A stretch of DNA of 64,000 bases from Solea solea (GCF_958295425.1 NC_081134.1:8740054-8804053), one strand, 5' to 3'; positions 1 through 27,499 are shown, counted from the first letter of the stretch. The notes: generated by a model not told the origin, from the sequence alone. Translations and numbers: made by a program.

Positions 1-3000
1 AAGAGAAGTCATGAGTGAAAGGTCAGTCGCGAAAACAGAGATAGACTTCCATCAAAACTGAACTCCTTCAACGTACCACAGAGTCAGTGCCAAATTCACC
101 GATACAAAAGTAGTATTTAGCTCGACTTTTTCAAGTTTGATCACCTTCTTAGAGCCAAACTTACTACAGTGGCTTAGTAAATAATTGATTGTTATTTTAA
201 TTGTTTCATCTCCTCAATGACATGGCTTTTGCTCGAGCAGCCAGACATGCAGCAGGAAATAAACAAATGCTAATGACATTGTAATAGATTAGGAGCAGAC
301 ATAGAGTGGCTCCATCGGGTTGCATAACACCCACTTCCTATTTGTATCCTTTATATAACACTGGGAACCACGTTCATCAGCAGCACAGAACTGTAAAAGT
401 TCCTTGCAATTATTGTGATTATTTCCATATACGTACTGTGATTATCAGTGATCCTCATATGTACAAACGCTTTTACTTCATGTGTTTTTACACCAGCAAA
501 CGTCCGTACTAAAGCACTAAAACATATGCATCCTCCTTTCTCAGTCCGGATTAAAGATTCTTTCGCAGTAAAATGACTGACTGGTCGACACCGAGAGAGT
601 GCGGTGATGCACAAAGCAGTGGTTATTCACGTCATTTCCCGTCTTTCTGTGGTTTATCAGTCTCCAGTTCAGACACTTAGATTTTATCGTTGAACACACG
701 TAATGTGTAGACTCGAAGTTAAAGTCAAGTCAAAATAAACACAAGAAAGGAAAGAAATACCTGTCGGGTTAAGTTCAAATTAATTCCTAAACCGCTGCAT
801 TGGCCTTTAGTCTCAGGCTCAGCACTGTTTAGTCAGTACTTAACGAGTGCGTTGTGAGTTTGATGATAAACATGCTTATCTGATAAATATGAAGCGTTGC
901 TATGGAAATGGGGGGTGTGAGCAAGCCAGACAATTAGTCTGCTGATTTCAACTTCCCACTTTTCATGTGTGGTATGGATTCCCACACATATTATTAATCT
1001 AAAGCACCAGCAAAACGTCTGTCATGTGATCCCAAATGAACTGCAACAGTTACACTTACACTTACTTTAAGTTTAAGTTTTTAAGAAAGTCCCGTTGGTC
1101 TAAGGTCATGGATTCATCCTTGGCCCACAAGTAATTCTTGTTTTTGTTTTGAGTCTCTGTCTATGAGGGCGCAGAGTTGAGACCTTTAAACAGATAGTGT
1201 TGGAAAACAACACTGTTCATTGTTCCAACGTGTTTCTATGCTGGAAATGATGTTTTGTTTTTTGTTTTTAAAAAAAAAAAAAAAAAAAAAAAGGAAATGA
1301 TGTTTTGGATTATCATGACAGTATATTACATATTTCCTGTTGTAAAATGGAGATAATATTCTACAGTTGTGTAACGTTATATTACATAGATACATAGATT
1401 ACAAAGATATTTTACATAATTCAAACAAATGAGATGCTGCATGTCTCGTTCTATCCACAGATTACAGGGAGGATAAACCCAGTTAAACAGCACAGTTGTG
1501 TTTCCTGCAAACGTTTGCATCCTCTGACAAGAACTAGGGAGCACACAGTCTTACACTGAAACCCACAGTAAGCTTTTCTAACATGCAATGTTATGTAAAT
1601 ATCAGATGTACTGCAGTAGAGAGCAGAGGGAAAGAAGACACACCTTTTCTGCCCAAAGGTAGCAAGCAAACCACAGCTTGTTTAAATCCTCCTCCATCAG
1701 GTTGTTTGTTTTTTTTGGTCCTAATTTTAGAAAAGTAACCATGAAAAAGTAACTCGGTGTGAGTTATATTCCAGTAATCATTTATTGGACCCAATATTTA
1801 CAGTATTTCCATCTGCAACCAGGCCATGTTGCTGTCTACTGTATTTGCATTCTTCATGGAGTTTATGTAAAGATTTTGCATCCAATGCTCCCGCACACGT
1901 TTTACATCAATGCAACTGAGTGTAAGACATTTGAAAGAGAGCCAGTTTCACTTGTCATGTCATTTCTCCAACACACGTGATGCTGTCGATGACTTTTATC
2001 TTGTCATCTTGGAAATGACTGATGCTGACGATGATGATGACATGAGGACCAAACCAGAGTCTGAGGGCATGACCTCAGTAGCAGCATACTATACATACAT
2101 ATGCATAGATATACATAGATATACGTACATAGTTGATGTATATGGTTTATGTTCGGTCTCTATGACTTAAGATAGTTATTTTTCCAACAGGCAGGATCAT
2201 TCTGATCATCCCTGACATTCCTCATTCATCATAAATAGTGAGCATGTGATGTCTATAATAAAGCCGCTCGCCTTTTGACTGCATGCAAAAAAGAAAAGAG
2301 ACCTGATCACACCTGTGTTGCGCTCCCTCCATCTATTCATTTTAGGATTGATTTTTAAAAATGTTATTGTTGTTTTTTTTGAAGCTCCACCTCTTCTCCT
2401 TGGCCTTCCCTTCAGGATGAGAATAGCCAACACGGACACTTCTATGTAGTTTTGAACCATTTTATTATTTTAACAATTTTACTACTATGTTGCTATGTAC
2501 TATGTACTATGTACTATTGTACTATGAACAGAGCAGAATAAACGGCATTTGAAATGCAGAATACTGTGTGTAGTGTATGTAGCATAAAGGGCAAAGTCAA
2601 AAGAGAGCTTACTCGTCAAAATGTCACTCCTGATTTTGCACAACATTCATCTTCCGATGTGTTACTCAACTTGTGCTTTCACGTCCTCACACTTAGACTT
2701 TCTGTCGCTGTCATACACACGCACACGCGCACACGCACACACACACACACACACACAGTACTTGACAAGTCAGTGGCCGCGTGCTGCAGGAGGTTTGCAA
2801 GTTGGAGGAAGAGGAACAGCAGCAAAAGACAAAGAGATGTGTTTCGCCAAATGTCATTTTCATTTCTCTGCCACCACCAGTCAGTCAGCGTCACTCAGGA
2901 ACCGATTTCACTCATTCTGCCAAGTGTCTGAGCTTTCAGCTTGTTAGTGCACAATTATTCAAGACTGCACTAAATGAAGGATTACATTTGGATTCATTTT

Positions 3001-3100
3001 AATGTCATTTAAAATCACCCTCCAGTGCTAGATGAATGCAATTTGTACGATGACTTTCAGTTTAATAAGGCAGGAGGAAAATGAAGTCACATTTACTCAC

Positions 3101-5431
3101 TCAGGTTGATCGTGATCCTGTTCTCCACTGACCTGCGGGTTCTCCTGTGGTCAGATTGAAACCATGACAGTGGTCTCACAGTCAAACACAGCTGCCGAGG
3201 TATCTGCGGTAATGATTAATGTGAAAGTAAGCAAACAGAGACCAAATTCTAACTGGTGAATGGACTTTTATTGAATTTTTAAATTCAGTTTCACAGGAAA
3301 AAGCAGGCAGAGAAACTGTCTGGTAAAAAGGAAAGCAGAAGTCACAGGAAAGTACCTCTCACACCGTAAGATGCCAAAAAAAAGTGCCGTGAGAGAAGGC
3401 GACGTGTTTGTTGTCTCACAGTGATGACAGGATTTATGAATGACTCTGTGTCGTGTCAAAGTTATCTTCCCTTACACATGGACAACCACAATCTGAGCCA
3501 TTGCGTTTGCATTAGACGTTCACACAGTGCAACATTTATACAAAAAAAAAAAAAAAAATCTGCATGAGATTTGAATATGGGAATGTCGGAACATCTATTC
3601 CTCGTTATAGGATACAGATTTTGTTTTGTTTTCATTTTTTTCCCTCACCTGCTTTGGGAGAAAGGGGGTGGGAAGAAAGGAAATGAGTACTTGTTTGGGC
3701 ATGTTCATTACCTTGATATTCTGGTGAATTGTCACGAGTGCCATGTTCAGCACAGATTACCATTCGCTTCATAGTTTCCCCTTAAAGCTGCTGTCAGTGA
3801 AATACCTGAGTTCAAACATGTGTGAAATGGCTCCATTTCCACAGCTTTTGCAGTTTGCTCGGTGACGTGGCTTCTCTCAGTCTCCAGAGAATCAATCCAG
3901 AACTCCTTATGTGGGATTAGGATTTGTCTATTTGAATTAAATAACTAAAATAAAAACACCACATACACCAAACGTGTTCAAACTCCAACACATGACATTA
4001 ACAACCACTCATCACTGTGTGCAAGTGATATTTCAAGAACAGAACAAAGCCACGTGAGCTGTGTCACTTGACTGTCGTGTGACTGAGGGAGCTGCAGCAG
4101 CAGTTAATCACAGAGGCATGCTGGGAAATCGTGTATAAACATTATTATATAATAATGCTGATGTTCGTCACATTTCTGTCTATTGATTTTTAGTTCATTT
4201 GATCTGACCTCACTGTTTCCTCACTGATGAGGGTGTTTCCTGACAGTTTGTGCATGTTATCACCCTAACATGGTTTTCTGTCTATCTTATCTTCCTGTAA
4301 TTGTGTGTGTGATATACGCCTCACAGGGCTCTGAGATCTACTGACTCTGAGGTCAGATAGTCAAGTGCAGAGTTCAAACCAAATGAAGTTGTTGTTCATT
4401 TTCATCTTCTGCACTTTTAATAATCATTTTTAATCATTTTTGCAATGCATTATTGTTCTATGCTCCATTTTAGTCTAACTTTTTGCTTTCTTTCGTTCTC
4501 ATTAATCTGTTTTTTTTGTGTTATAATTGGGTTTTTGTCCAAATTGTACATTTTAATGTTTGAAAAATTGTATGTAAAGCACACTGAGTTGCCCTCATAC
4601 AAATAAAGCTGCCTTTAAATAGACTGAGAATTAGAAATGTTGAGCAAACTACAAAAGTCAGTCAATTAGAACTTGCATTTCTGCAGCGACAACTATAGTG
4701 AATGGTCGTGATATAAAGCACTTCATCTTTTAACATGGTGGCTTTGTACAGACACACTGTCTAGAGTGGTTAAATCTGTGCAGCGGGCAGCGGGCACAAT
4801 GAACAAACTCATAAAACTGTGTTCAACAGGAAGAACTCTTTGACAGAACCAGACTCAGAGTGCCCAGCCGTCTGCCTCGACCGGATACGGTAGGAGAGAG
4901 GAGACAGTGGAGGTGGAGAAGCGAAGGAGAGAAGTAGATAGAGACCATAATAACACTTATCATCATCACTATCATCTTCACCAGTTTGGCCAGAGTGTGA
5001 CTTCATGCCTCTTTCCCCAACACCATCTGGGATTACATCCAGCTCCTGTGAGGAGAAGGACATGAAGTTGAAGGATGGATGATTATAATAATAACTTATA
5101 ACTTATAACTAATATACATATATATATATGTATATAGTAAATGTTGTAGTATTTGAGGTGTGGCGTTGAAGCTGTGGAATCAGGGAGGGAGGGAGAAAAC
5201 AAAGTTAATGTCATAATAAAGTGTGAGAAACTGACGGATAAACAGAGAGGAGGTGAGAGAGATAAAATGTTGCTGTTACCCCAGCAGTCCAGGCCGATGG
5301 AAGCAGAACTAAGTTCACGTGAAACAGCCCTAACTATAAAGCTTTATTTAAGAGGAAAGTTGACCTTTAACTTTACCTTGTCTGCCTCCTGAACCCAAAG
5401 TGCTTCCACAGGAGAGGAGCTGCCTCCCATT
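3101..5431 (-). other. Tentative exon-like segments of an unidentified minus-strand gene
   Basis: Read on the minus strand, three short segments look like exons. 5377-5431 is 55 nt, with acceptor ...TTGTGTAG and donor GTAAAG. A second starts at 5045 after TTCTCCTCACAG and reads ELDVIPDGVGERGMKSHSGQ, followed by an acidic TGEDDSDDD stretch; its donor is unclear, and the frame stays open to a stop at 4809. 3101-3144 is 44 nt, with acceptor CTGACCACAG and strong donor GTGAGT, and reads ENPQVSGEQDHDQPE. Small acidic exons like these would suit a cytoplasmic tail, but I recognise no family and the phases do not force the pieces together. They may be chance splice-site matches. Confidence 0.15.
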
Positions 5432-6029
5432 CTACACAACAACAACAAAAAATCACATGACTGTATTATCATAATCATATAATTCTATTACCATGTCTAT
5501 GACATTGTCTATTACATCCCAGAGAAGAAACTGTATAACAAAGTATAAAAACAGTAAAGCACGTGGAAAAACCCTGAATGTTGTGACTGAAAATGAGGAA
5601 CTAAAATCAAGTGTAGCTCTGTGTGTGTGCTACTTCTTTTTTTTTTTTTTGTCATTTAACAGCATTTCTCTATAACATGTAACCGCTGACTTCCCCATAC
5701 TTGGCAGAAATGGCAAGCAAAACAACTCCATCTGGCATTGCATTGTGTGTCTGCAGATACGAGCACGGACACGAGCGCCTGGCAGGTGTCTGATCCTGTT
5801 TAGATTGTGAAGCACGAGAGGAAGAAAGGGCACAAATCCAGCAACGTCTACAAAGCAGATGGTTTAACTGACACACTCTGTTGTTTGGAGGCGGTAACTA
5901 ACCACCCTGTGCTCTCCCTGTCACCTGTCTGTCTGCTCATTTATACTGTACTGTACTGTACTCTGAAGTCATTTTTTCATTTATTAATACAAGAGTATTA
6001 GGGCCACAAAATTGAAAGAAAGAAAAAAA

Positions 6030-6496
6030 TCTAAGTTTTTTTCTCGAATCCTGACTTTAATCTGATTTTTTCTCAGAATTCTGACTCTAATCTGAGTTTT
6101 TTTTCAGAATTTTGACTTTAATCTCAGAATTTTGACTTTAATCTCAGAATTCTCACCTTAATCTGATTTGTTCTCAGAATTCTGACTTTAATCTGACTTT
6201 TTTTTCCAGATTTCTGACTTTAATCTCAGAATTCTGACTTTAATCTGATCTGTTCTCAGAATTCTCACTTTAATCTGACTTTTTTTTTCTGGAATTCTGA
6301 CTTTAATCTCAGAATTCTGACTTTAATCTGATTTGTTCTCAGAATTCTCACTTTAATCTGACTTTTTTTTCCGGAATTCTGACTTTAATCTCAGAATTCT
6401 GACTTTAATCTGATTTTTTTCTCAGAATTCTGATTTCAATCTTCTGGCTTTCTCAGAATCCTCTGATTTTTTTTTCTCAGAATTCATGTTTCGTTT
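6030..6496. repeat. AT-rich minisatellite with AGAATTCT core
   Basis: About 470 bp of head-to-tail degenerate units built from CTGACTTTAATCTCAGAATT and CTGACTTTAATCTGATTTTT with variable T runs. Each unit has the palindromic core AGAATTCT, which contains an EcoRI recognition sequence. The unit alternates between roughly 20 and 30 bp, so the array looks like a higher-order repeat made of two related half-units. No coding frame survives. Arrays of this type are common in fish genomes and are usually length-polymorphic. Confidence 0.85.
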
Positions 6497-9012
6497 TTTT
6501 TTTACGTGGCCCTACTTCCGTTTGCTCTGTATCCTCCAAGAATAGCAGCAACATGCACCTGTTGGGCTCACATGCACCCCCCCACCCCAAGTCACTCAGT
6601 TCCACATGCCTCTCTCTGTGTTTTTAAGTACAGTGTTTGGATCTTCTTTTCTTATTATAGGTTACTCGGTGGAAGTAAGAGTGAGGGCAAAATCAAAACA
6701 CCACAGCAAAAGTGGCATCATGTTAACCACCATACCACACTACCAGCCCACGGGTGAATGACTATACATTCTACACATCAAAACATTTCTCATCAAAAGT
6801 TACACGATCTTTATACGAAGAAAAGCCCGTTTACTGAAAGTTCCTTTGAAGCATGACTCAGTCCTAGAATTCCCCAGAGGCATTTCACCGACACAGACGA
6901 GTCAGGACTGCGACTTTACAGCAGCATCCACTCCCTCGGGCCGCACAATGCAGACGTACACTAAACACATTGTGTCCATAATCTCAATCAGACTGATTAT
7001 ATAGCTTCAGATGAGGATCTGATTTATTTTGCTATTTTATTTTATTTTATTTTATTTTATCTACATGTATTAATTTTTCTGTTTTTGAAGCAGATAAACA
7101 AAAAAAATGTTCAGGTACTGTATGTTGCGTTACATCTAAGAGTAAAACGGTGAGTGCATTATCGTCATCAGTTAGCTCGGAATATTGCTATATTGAAAAT
7201 ACTTAAAGTATATAAATAAAAAGATAGCGTGTGTGTGTGTATAGAGACACTGAGATGATCATTAGTGCAGCGGCAGTGGATTGAATAAAAACACGGTCTT
7301 GCAACATGATAAATATCTCATATTGTTTTTAAAGGAAGCCTTTGAAAACTGTCATTAGTAATGTAGTAAACAGTTAATATAGTTAATATACAGTGCATGC
7401 GATGAGAGATCCTTCCTATGAGGTAAAGATCTGTTCTGTGACTTCTAAAAAATCTGTGTTTATTTGGGAGATTCACTAGTTAGTTCATTTACTGTTACAT
7501 TTATATAATTTCAATCAATCTGGTCATTTTCTTTCCTGTGACCACCAGTGGTGTAACGTAGTAACAAGGGCCGCGGGCCCTTATATTAAACAGTATATAA
7601 TAAATATATACAGCATACATTACACAACAGTGTTGATTTTACTTCAGCTATTGTATCGTAAAAGTAGAGAGGGGAGGTCAAAGGTCACCAGCAGCTCGAT
7701 AATACCTATACGTAATAAGACATTTTCCACTGTTTAGTTGTCCCAATATGTCCCTTTGTCCCCAAAATGAAGTAGCCACTTAGTGTCACATTCACTCAGT
7801 TATTCTTCTCCAGCTGCACATCAATGTGCTGTGGAGTGCAGGCTCCAACATGTAACGGAGAGGACTCACGGCATTCATTGACAGGTTCCCCCAACGTGGA
7901 ACACAAACTCCGTAGCACAGCATAGATTATAATAATAGATTATAATATATTATCCAACAACCTGGTGTTCATAGAGGCTGTACAGTGTAGTAGTATCTGT
8001 CTCTATCAGATTCCAGCAGTGATCTCCACAAGACTCATCCTGCCTTGGCCCAGCTGCAGGCCCTCTGGCTTACACCACACCCACACACACAACGACCTCC
8101 ATCTTTACATGTTGATAGTTGTCCAAAAAGTAAAATATACAAGTTTTTGTTTGTTTTTTTATCTCAAACTTTACTCAGTTGATGTTTACAAAGATACAGA
8201 TCGAATGCTGCTTCGAACATTAGCCTAGATGACACCACACTGACATCAGAACCCATGAAGTGTGTCTGCCCACCACATCTTTTCACAGCCAGCATGTCCT
8301 CACAATTCTTTACACAACAAGACTATTTTAAGGCAGCTACAGGGGACTCAAAGTGAAGGGAAAACCTGCGTCGTTCGGGGGTCAAACTATATCCTGGTGA
8401 CATTTGTCTCTATAGCTAAATACGCGCTAAATCTAAACAGAGCTTCTGTTACCCATCAATATAATAAATATAAATACATCTCAGGTTCTCTACAGTGTGT
8501 GAAAAGGACATGACAAAAATAGCTTTGTTGTCAAATGTAATGCACTCGCATAAATAAAAGGAGAGGAACAATTTCAATTGTTTAATTACAACACGTGTAA
8601 TAAAGCTTAAGCTTTAGAAAAACTAAAGTAGGCTTGACCCTTTCAAAAATAAGGCTTGGGCCACTGAAACACATCTAGTCGTCGTTTTATCTTCACAGTA
8701 GATGCATGTTGTCAGTTTCAATGAGCAGGAAGGCGTGTGGTTATTGTCGTCCATATTTAACAACCGGTTGGCTTGAAGTGTTCAGTTCTGCTTTAGTAAG
8801 TCACACATCTTTTAAAACCTTATCACTAAGCAATGTGAAATCATTTTGAGTGTGTAAGTCAACAGCATTCTGTTGCCAATTGAAAAACCTATCACTGTGA
8901 GAAAAACAGTCCATTGTGAATTGTATTAAACTGATAGCTGCTAAATATGGTGATAGAAAAAAAAACAACAAAAAAAACCCACACATCTTGCTCCAGTCGG
9001 ACAGTCCAAAAA

Positions 9013-9048
9013 TTATCCATCACTTAATAATTCATTGATGGCTTCTTC
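9013..9048 (-). other. Possible orphan terminal exon (11 codons and stop)
   Basis: On the minus strand a very good acceptor (a T-rich tract ending TTTTTTTCCCTCAG) is followed by an open frame reading EEAINELLSDG and then TAA. It lies about 300 bp beyond the kdm4a stop codon and downstream of that gene's probable polyadenylation signal. It could be an alternative last exon of kdm4a, the end of an unrelated minus-strand gene, or chance. It has no counterpart in the KDM4A proteins I know. Confidence 0.15.
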
Positions 9049-9113
9049 CTGAGGGAAAAAAACAAAACAAAACAAAACGCGATGGGAGGAGAGAACAATC
9101 TAGACTGATGATA

Positions 9114-9119
9114 TTTATT
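9114..9119 (-). terminator. kdm4a polyadenylation signal AATAAA
   Basis: TTTATT on the plus strand is AATAAA on the minus strand, 189 bp beyond the kdm4a stop codon. It gives a short 3' UTR (about 9307 down to roughly 9095). It is the first canonical signal I noticed after the stop. Confidence 0.55.
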
Positions 9120-9307
9120 CAATGCACACAAAAGTCATTTGAAGTCCCAGCCGTAGTTTATAAATATGAAACCTGAAAGGCTGTGACAGAGGAGGAGGAG
9201 GAGGAGGAGGATGTTCCTATCAGCAGTAGCCAAAAACAGACAAGGAGCTCTCTGCACTGATTAAATGAAGTGAAGGATTGATGGAAAGCAGGTGAAAGAA
9301 AAAAACG

Positions 9308-22930
<13,623 letters not shown>

Positions 22931-23000
22931 CTTATACGCATGCACGCGCACCTCGAATTTTGTTTACCACAACACGCATGGGACACGTTCAGCCAATCAG

Positions 23001-25695
23001 AGAGCGTCTCTGATGGCTCATTAAATCTAATAGAGAATCTAAACATGAATCATTCAAGTATTAAATCTGATTAAAAAAAGTAATAATGTAACATCTTAAG
23101 CAGACATAATATAATTTAATGCCTGTGTTTTGTACACGGTATTCAAAAGTACTGTACATTTAATATCAGGGTCAAAACTTTTGGCATGAACTATTTTGGT
23201 AGTATCACTATTTAATGAATTATTTTAATTAAATTAACTAACGAATGAATTAATATTAATTACATTATAAATATGTATCTGTATGAACAGTACATGGATT
23301 CATTTTTGGTTGGAAGTGATTACATATATATAAGTGAACAAATATTTCAAATATTATATAAGATGATCTTATAATACCATCCATCCTCCACATGAGGCTC
23401 GTGGGGGGAATGCCAGTCCATCACAGGGCCACATAGAGACAAATAACCATCCACTTTCACACCTACAGTCAATTTAGAGTGTAACATTTGCCTAATCTCC
23501 AAATCTGTATGGATTGTGGGAGGAACCCGCAGAAAACCCACACACACATGGGGACAACATGCAAACTCCATGCACAAAGGCCCTTGTTCCAGTCGCAAAC
23601 TCGGGTTTTGCTGCAAAGGCAAGATGATACTAATCCTGCTGTGTTCTGGCCTTAAGTTTCTCCCTGATGTCGCCCTCCTTTCCAAAAAACCCCACAGTTT
23701 TTTCTGTGTGTGCAAAAAAAAAACAAGCACAAAATACACATAGACTGTGAACATCTTTTTTATTTCATGCCAGGAAAGGCACATTCATACACTGAATCCA
23801 ACTGTCTTCATAGGATATATGATGTTATGTGCATCTATACTTAGGTAGTGCATATAATATGATTCCCATGAACAAATGCAAGAATAACATTAGCACATTT
23901 TGTCAACGAGAAAAAGATAAAACACATGAGCACTGACAATTTGTATATGCAAGAGGACATAAATATGCACCCTGTAGCCCATAGAGTTTTACTGACCTAT
24001 TACACCAAAGGAAGCATACAGTATGTTGCATCAGCAGCACTTGGTTTTTGGAAAGTCCATAGAGAATATATAATTTTTGGAGCCGTCAGTTCCAGGTCAG
24101 TTTATCTAATTTCATCATTTCATTTCAGTTTCTCTCCATTTGTCCCATTTGCATAATTCCACTCATGTTGCATCAGCCTTCTGTCAAAATGCATATATAA
24201 CAGCCAGGATCGAGTCCCTCTTTTTAAGATGACTCTTTCCTGTGTCCGATTCATTTAATTCCCTAGAAACCCAGTTTCAAATTCATTAATTGACACATTC
24301 TGCTATTAAAAACAGTATGAACTATTAAGTCATTAGAGAAGCACTGCCAGGGAGCATAGACTGTGCTTTTATTTGCACCTTACTGTCCCACTATGAGACA
24401 AAGCAACACCCACGAATGAATGTCTTTCATTGAGCATAATATTAAGCTCATTCTTTCAGTCTAACACTATTCGATAAATAGGGTGGACTGGAGCGGAAAA
24501 GGGGAGCACACACATTTGTTTGTATTTATCAGCTATGAGACACAACAGCTTAAAGCGGTCATTATAACCACAGTTGTTATGGCAGTTGCTGTTTCAGAAT
24601 AAAGGCAAAAATAATACTTTTTAGAAGAACACTTAATTGATAAGTGAGGAGTGCACTAGTAGTTTTTCAATATGACAGTATACTTAAAGTATCTGAATCA
24701 ACCCTTACACTCATTTTCTGAACTCGTGCAGGGCCTCAGTACCTTGTATCCTTTGGATATTATGTAGTGTTTGTAACATCTGCTTTTGCAACCATTTTAT
24801 ACAAATCCCTTGTTGAATATCAATTCATTATCATGCAACTAGAATTTATGTGATTGATTACATTGTGCTTAACATAGTCACACTTTTTGGAAAGATGTTT
24901 GAAATTAGGGGTCCATTCTATGAAAATAATTACATTGTAATTTGGAAATAAATAAACCAATATCTGTGATTGTGAGTGATCATGTTTCAGATGGTACAGA
25001 CTGCACAATATAAACGTCATAAATAGGTATGCGGGTGAAGTGTGATTTTTTTTGGTGTTTTTTTGTTTTTCAAGAAAAATGTAATTCATGTTTGCATTTT
25101 ATGCAATTGTTGATTAAATTTTGCATGTACATCAGCACATCCCTGCTTTCACCCATTTCCTTAATAAACCATTATTATTATCCTTTCTAGGTCATCATTA
25201 TGACATCTGTAATTCCTCTATCCAGTACATATTTCTTTTCCAGGTTCTCACTGAAAGCAGAGAATGGCCCAAAGTGAAGGTGATTATTTTTTTCATAAAG
25301 GCATACTGGAGGGTCGTAGTACTTCACAAAATATCTCAGAGAAGGTCAAGGGAATTATTGGATATTATCCCTTTTCTATCTTGTAGTAGTTAGTTCTTCA
25401 TCAGAAACATTTCATACACATATCACATTAGGTATCTTTGCAAACATAACATGATGGAGCACAGACTTGTATCAAAAAACAAAGCAGAAACCCACTGCAT
25501 ATTTGTTCCATCGTTCTGTAGTTTGCACCCTGCCCTAGGTCTGGCTTTATCTTTCAGCACCAGTGGCCGCCCACATCCTTAAGATGTGGCCCTGCATATA
25601 ACAGCTGTCAGCCTGGGAGCAGCCTTAAGAACACATGCCAACCGCCAAAAAAGGCCTTCTGTTTGGTTCAGTGTTAAAACTAGTCTCCTTGTTGG
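23001..25695. other. Intergenic region between kdm4a and abhd8
   Basis: AT-rich sequence with the L2-like fragment listed separately and no credible coding exon. TTTATT at 24368-24373 (AATAAA on the minus strand) is one candidate polyadenylation signal for abhd8 and would imply a 3' UTR of about 1.3 kb. Confidence 0.5.
23383..23625. mobile_element. 3' end fragment of an L2-like LINE
   Basis: Contains the common fish LINE-tail landmarks in order: CCAGTCCATCACAGGGCCAC, ATAGAGACAAATAACC, GTCAATTTAGAGT, ATTGTGGGAGGAA, AGAAAACCCACACACAC and ATGCAAACTCCATGCACAAA. A second diverged copy lies at 48518-48715. I assign it to L2/Maui-type elements from memory of the consensus; the exact family is uncertain. 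Confidence 0.6.
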
Positions 25696-27490
25696 TTATT
25701 TATCCATAGACTTTTTGATTTTCATTGTGTTGAGAGTGTCACTGATAGCAACTGTCTTCTCTGTGTCTTTCTTGTTGCTTTCTTTCTTGGACATGTCAGG
25801 CTCCCATAGGAAGAACTCATGGAGCAGGGTGTTGACAGTGTCGGGACACTCCATCATGACCATGTGACTGCCTTCCTCGATAACTTTTAGGAATGCGAAC
25901 ATGAGGATCTAGAAGAGGATTCAAAAAAATTAGAATGCAGCACATGCACAATTGTAAAGATTCCATTACAGGTGACACGGCAGCAGAAATGCAAGATTTT
26001 TGTATTAAATGACAAAGATGGAAGATACCTCTGCCATACGCTGGTCCTCATCCATGGACACAAACTTGTCACACATGCCATGAACTAAAAGGATGGGAAC
26101 AGTGAGTTCAGCATGGTAGACCTCATCCCCTTCAGGCCAGTACTGGCCACTCATCATGGCTCGCAGGACAAATGGAGACACGTTGAAGGCATTGCCCTGC
26201 TTCAGCAGTTGCTTTTCTTTGGTGCCTTGACGGGCAAACCCTGCTCTATAGGTTTGAGAGAGAAAGAAGGTGTTATTTTTACAGTTTTTCTACTTTATTA
26301 TTATTGATATTTTCTAGTATCAATATTCATAAATTTTAATGTTGATTTTTGGCACCACACAAATGCAGTGCTTACTTGAGAAAGCTCCATGCCAGACAGG
26401 GGGACAGACAGTGAAGGACACAAGATGGCAGCTGGAAAATGGAGCAGAGGCTGGGCTCCAGAGCTGTGGGTGCCCCTCCATTGATCATCACCACCTTATG
26501 GACTAAATCAGGATATTCATGGGCCAGGAAGGTGCAAAATGACACCCTGGAATGAATATCATAACATGGATAATAAGTTCACAGCATGTTGGAGAAACTA
26601 CAATAAAAGTTACTTTGCATAGATGAGGAGTGGCTTCGAAGACACTCCAGTGAGTGATAAAAAAAGCTTCCTAAAACAACTCACCCATATGAGTGGCCAA
26701 TGAGAATGTTGCGTTTGCGGGCATATCTCTTAAAGATGGCACGTAGATCCTCTGCCAGGGCATAGAATGTATAAGCTGCTGCAATCTGTGGGGCAGTGCT
26801 GGCTCCATGCCCTGCCAGATCTGGCGCAATGACCTCATAGCCCAGCCGAGAGAAGAAGTCCAGCTGAGAGCCCCAAATATCCAGAGAGCCTCCCACGCCG
26901 TGCACAAAGAACAGCGCAACGTCTGTGTCCATCCCTTTGCAGCTCGAGATCACCCTCTTTGAGTTGATAAACACTGTGCGCTTGGGCTTGCGACAATGAC
27001 GACGAGGAGGTGGAGCAGGTTTCTGTTCCCCAGGAGGTGGAGGAACATGGCTGGGGTCTGGAGAAGTAGCCGTTTCTTTATAGTCAGCCAGCTCCACCTC
27101 CACAGTGCTTCTGGGCTCCAAATCCCCGTCCTGACACTGCAGGATCTCAGAGTGCAAAACATCACCAAGATTCTTAATCACCATTTGGCCGTCGCGAAAG
27201 ACTGTGATCTTCCTCTTGCAGTGGACACTGCTGCCAGTATTGTGCTCATTAATCTCAGGAGAGCCGTCATCAGTGTTATTGCAAACCGTCTTCTCTTTGC
27301 CTGGATATTGCTCTTCTGTCACTATGGTCTGACGCTCAGGGACGATGTGCCGCACTCGCAGGACTCTCCCAGGTTTCACCTCCACAAACTCAAACCCATC
27401 AGAGGGTTCTGATGACTCCAGGGGCAAAACCAGCCTGGCAGCCTTACCAGTCAGGCAGCAGAGTATCCCTTCAATGATGCTGGTCAGCAT
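25696..27490 (-). CDS. abhd8: Alpha/beta-hydrolase domain-containing protein 8
   Basis: Putative serine hydrolase of the ABHD family; its substrate is not established from sequence. Four coding exons on the minus strand: 27490-26685, 26546-26376, 26245-26029, 25908-25696 (468 residues; human ABHD8 has 439). The start [15 protein letters not shown] aligns with human MLTGVTDGIFCCLLG and follows an acceptor (TTATGCAG, exon edge 27499), so there is an upstream non-coding exon. The N-terminal half carries the family landmark [16 protein letters not shown] and a variable Pro-rich linker. The hydrolase core begins at [16 protein letters not shown]. The likely triad is Ser267 in GHSYG, Asp385 in HGMCDKFV and His413 in [11 protein letters not shown]. 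It is transcribed away from mrpl34, as in human. Confidence 0.95.
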
Positions 27491-27499
27491 GGCGCTCCC

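Larger units (their letters stand above)
1..9012. other. Gene-poor flank with repeats and a few orphan exon-like segments
   Basis: I could not assemble a convincing gene here. The stretch holds poly-A tracts (near 1270 and 3541), a CA/GT run near 2717-2757, a short TA-rich patch near 5113-5137, a TTTTA pentamer run near 7029-7060, the minisatellite listed separately, and a single transposon-like terminus near 7548 (starting CAGTGGTGTAACG) with no visible partner end. Three short minus-strand segments with good splice signals are listed separately as tentative exons. Otherwise the sequence is AT-rich and frequently closed in all frames. Confidence 0.6.
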
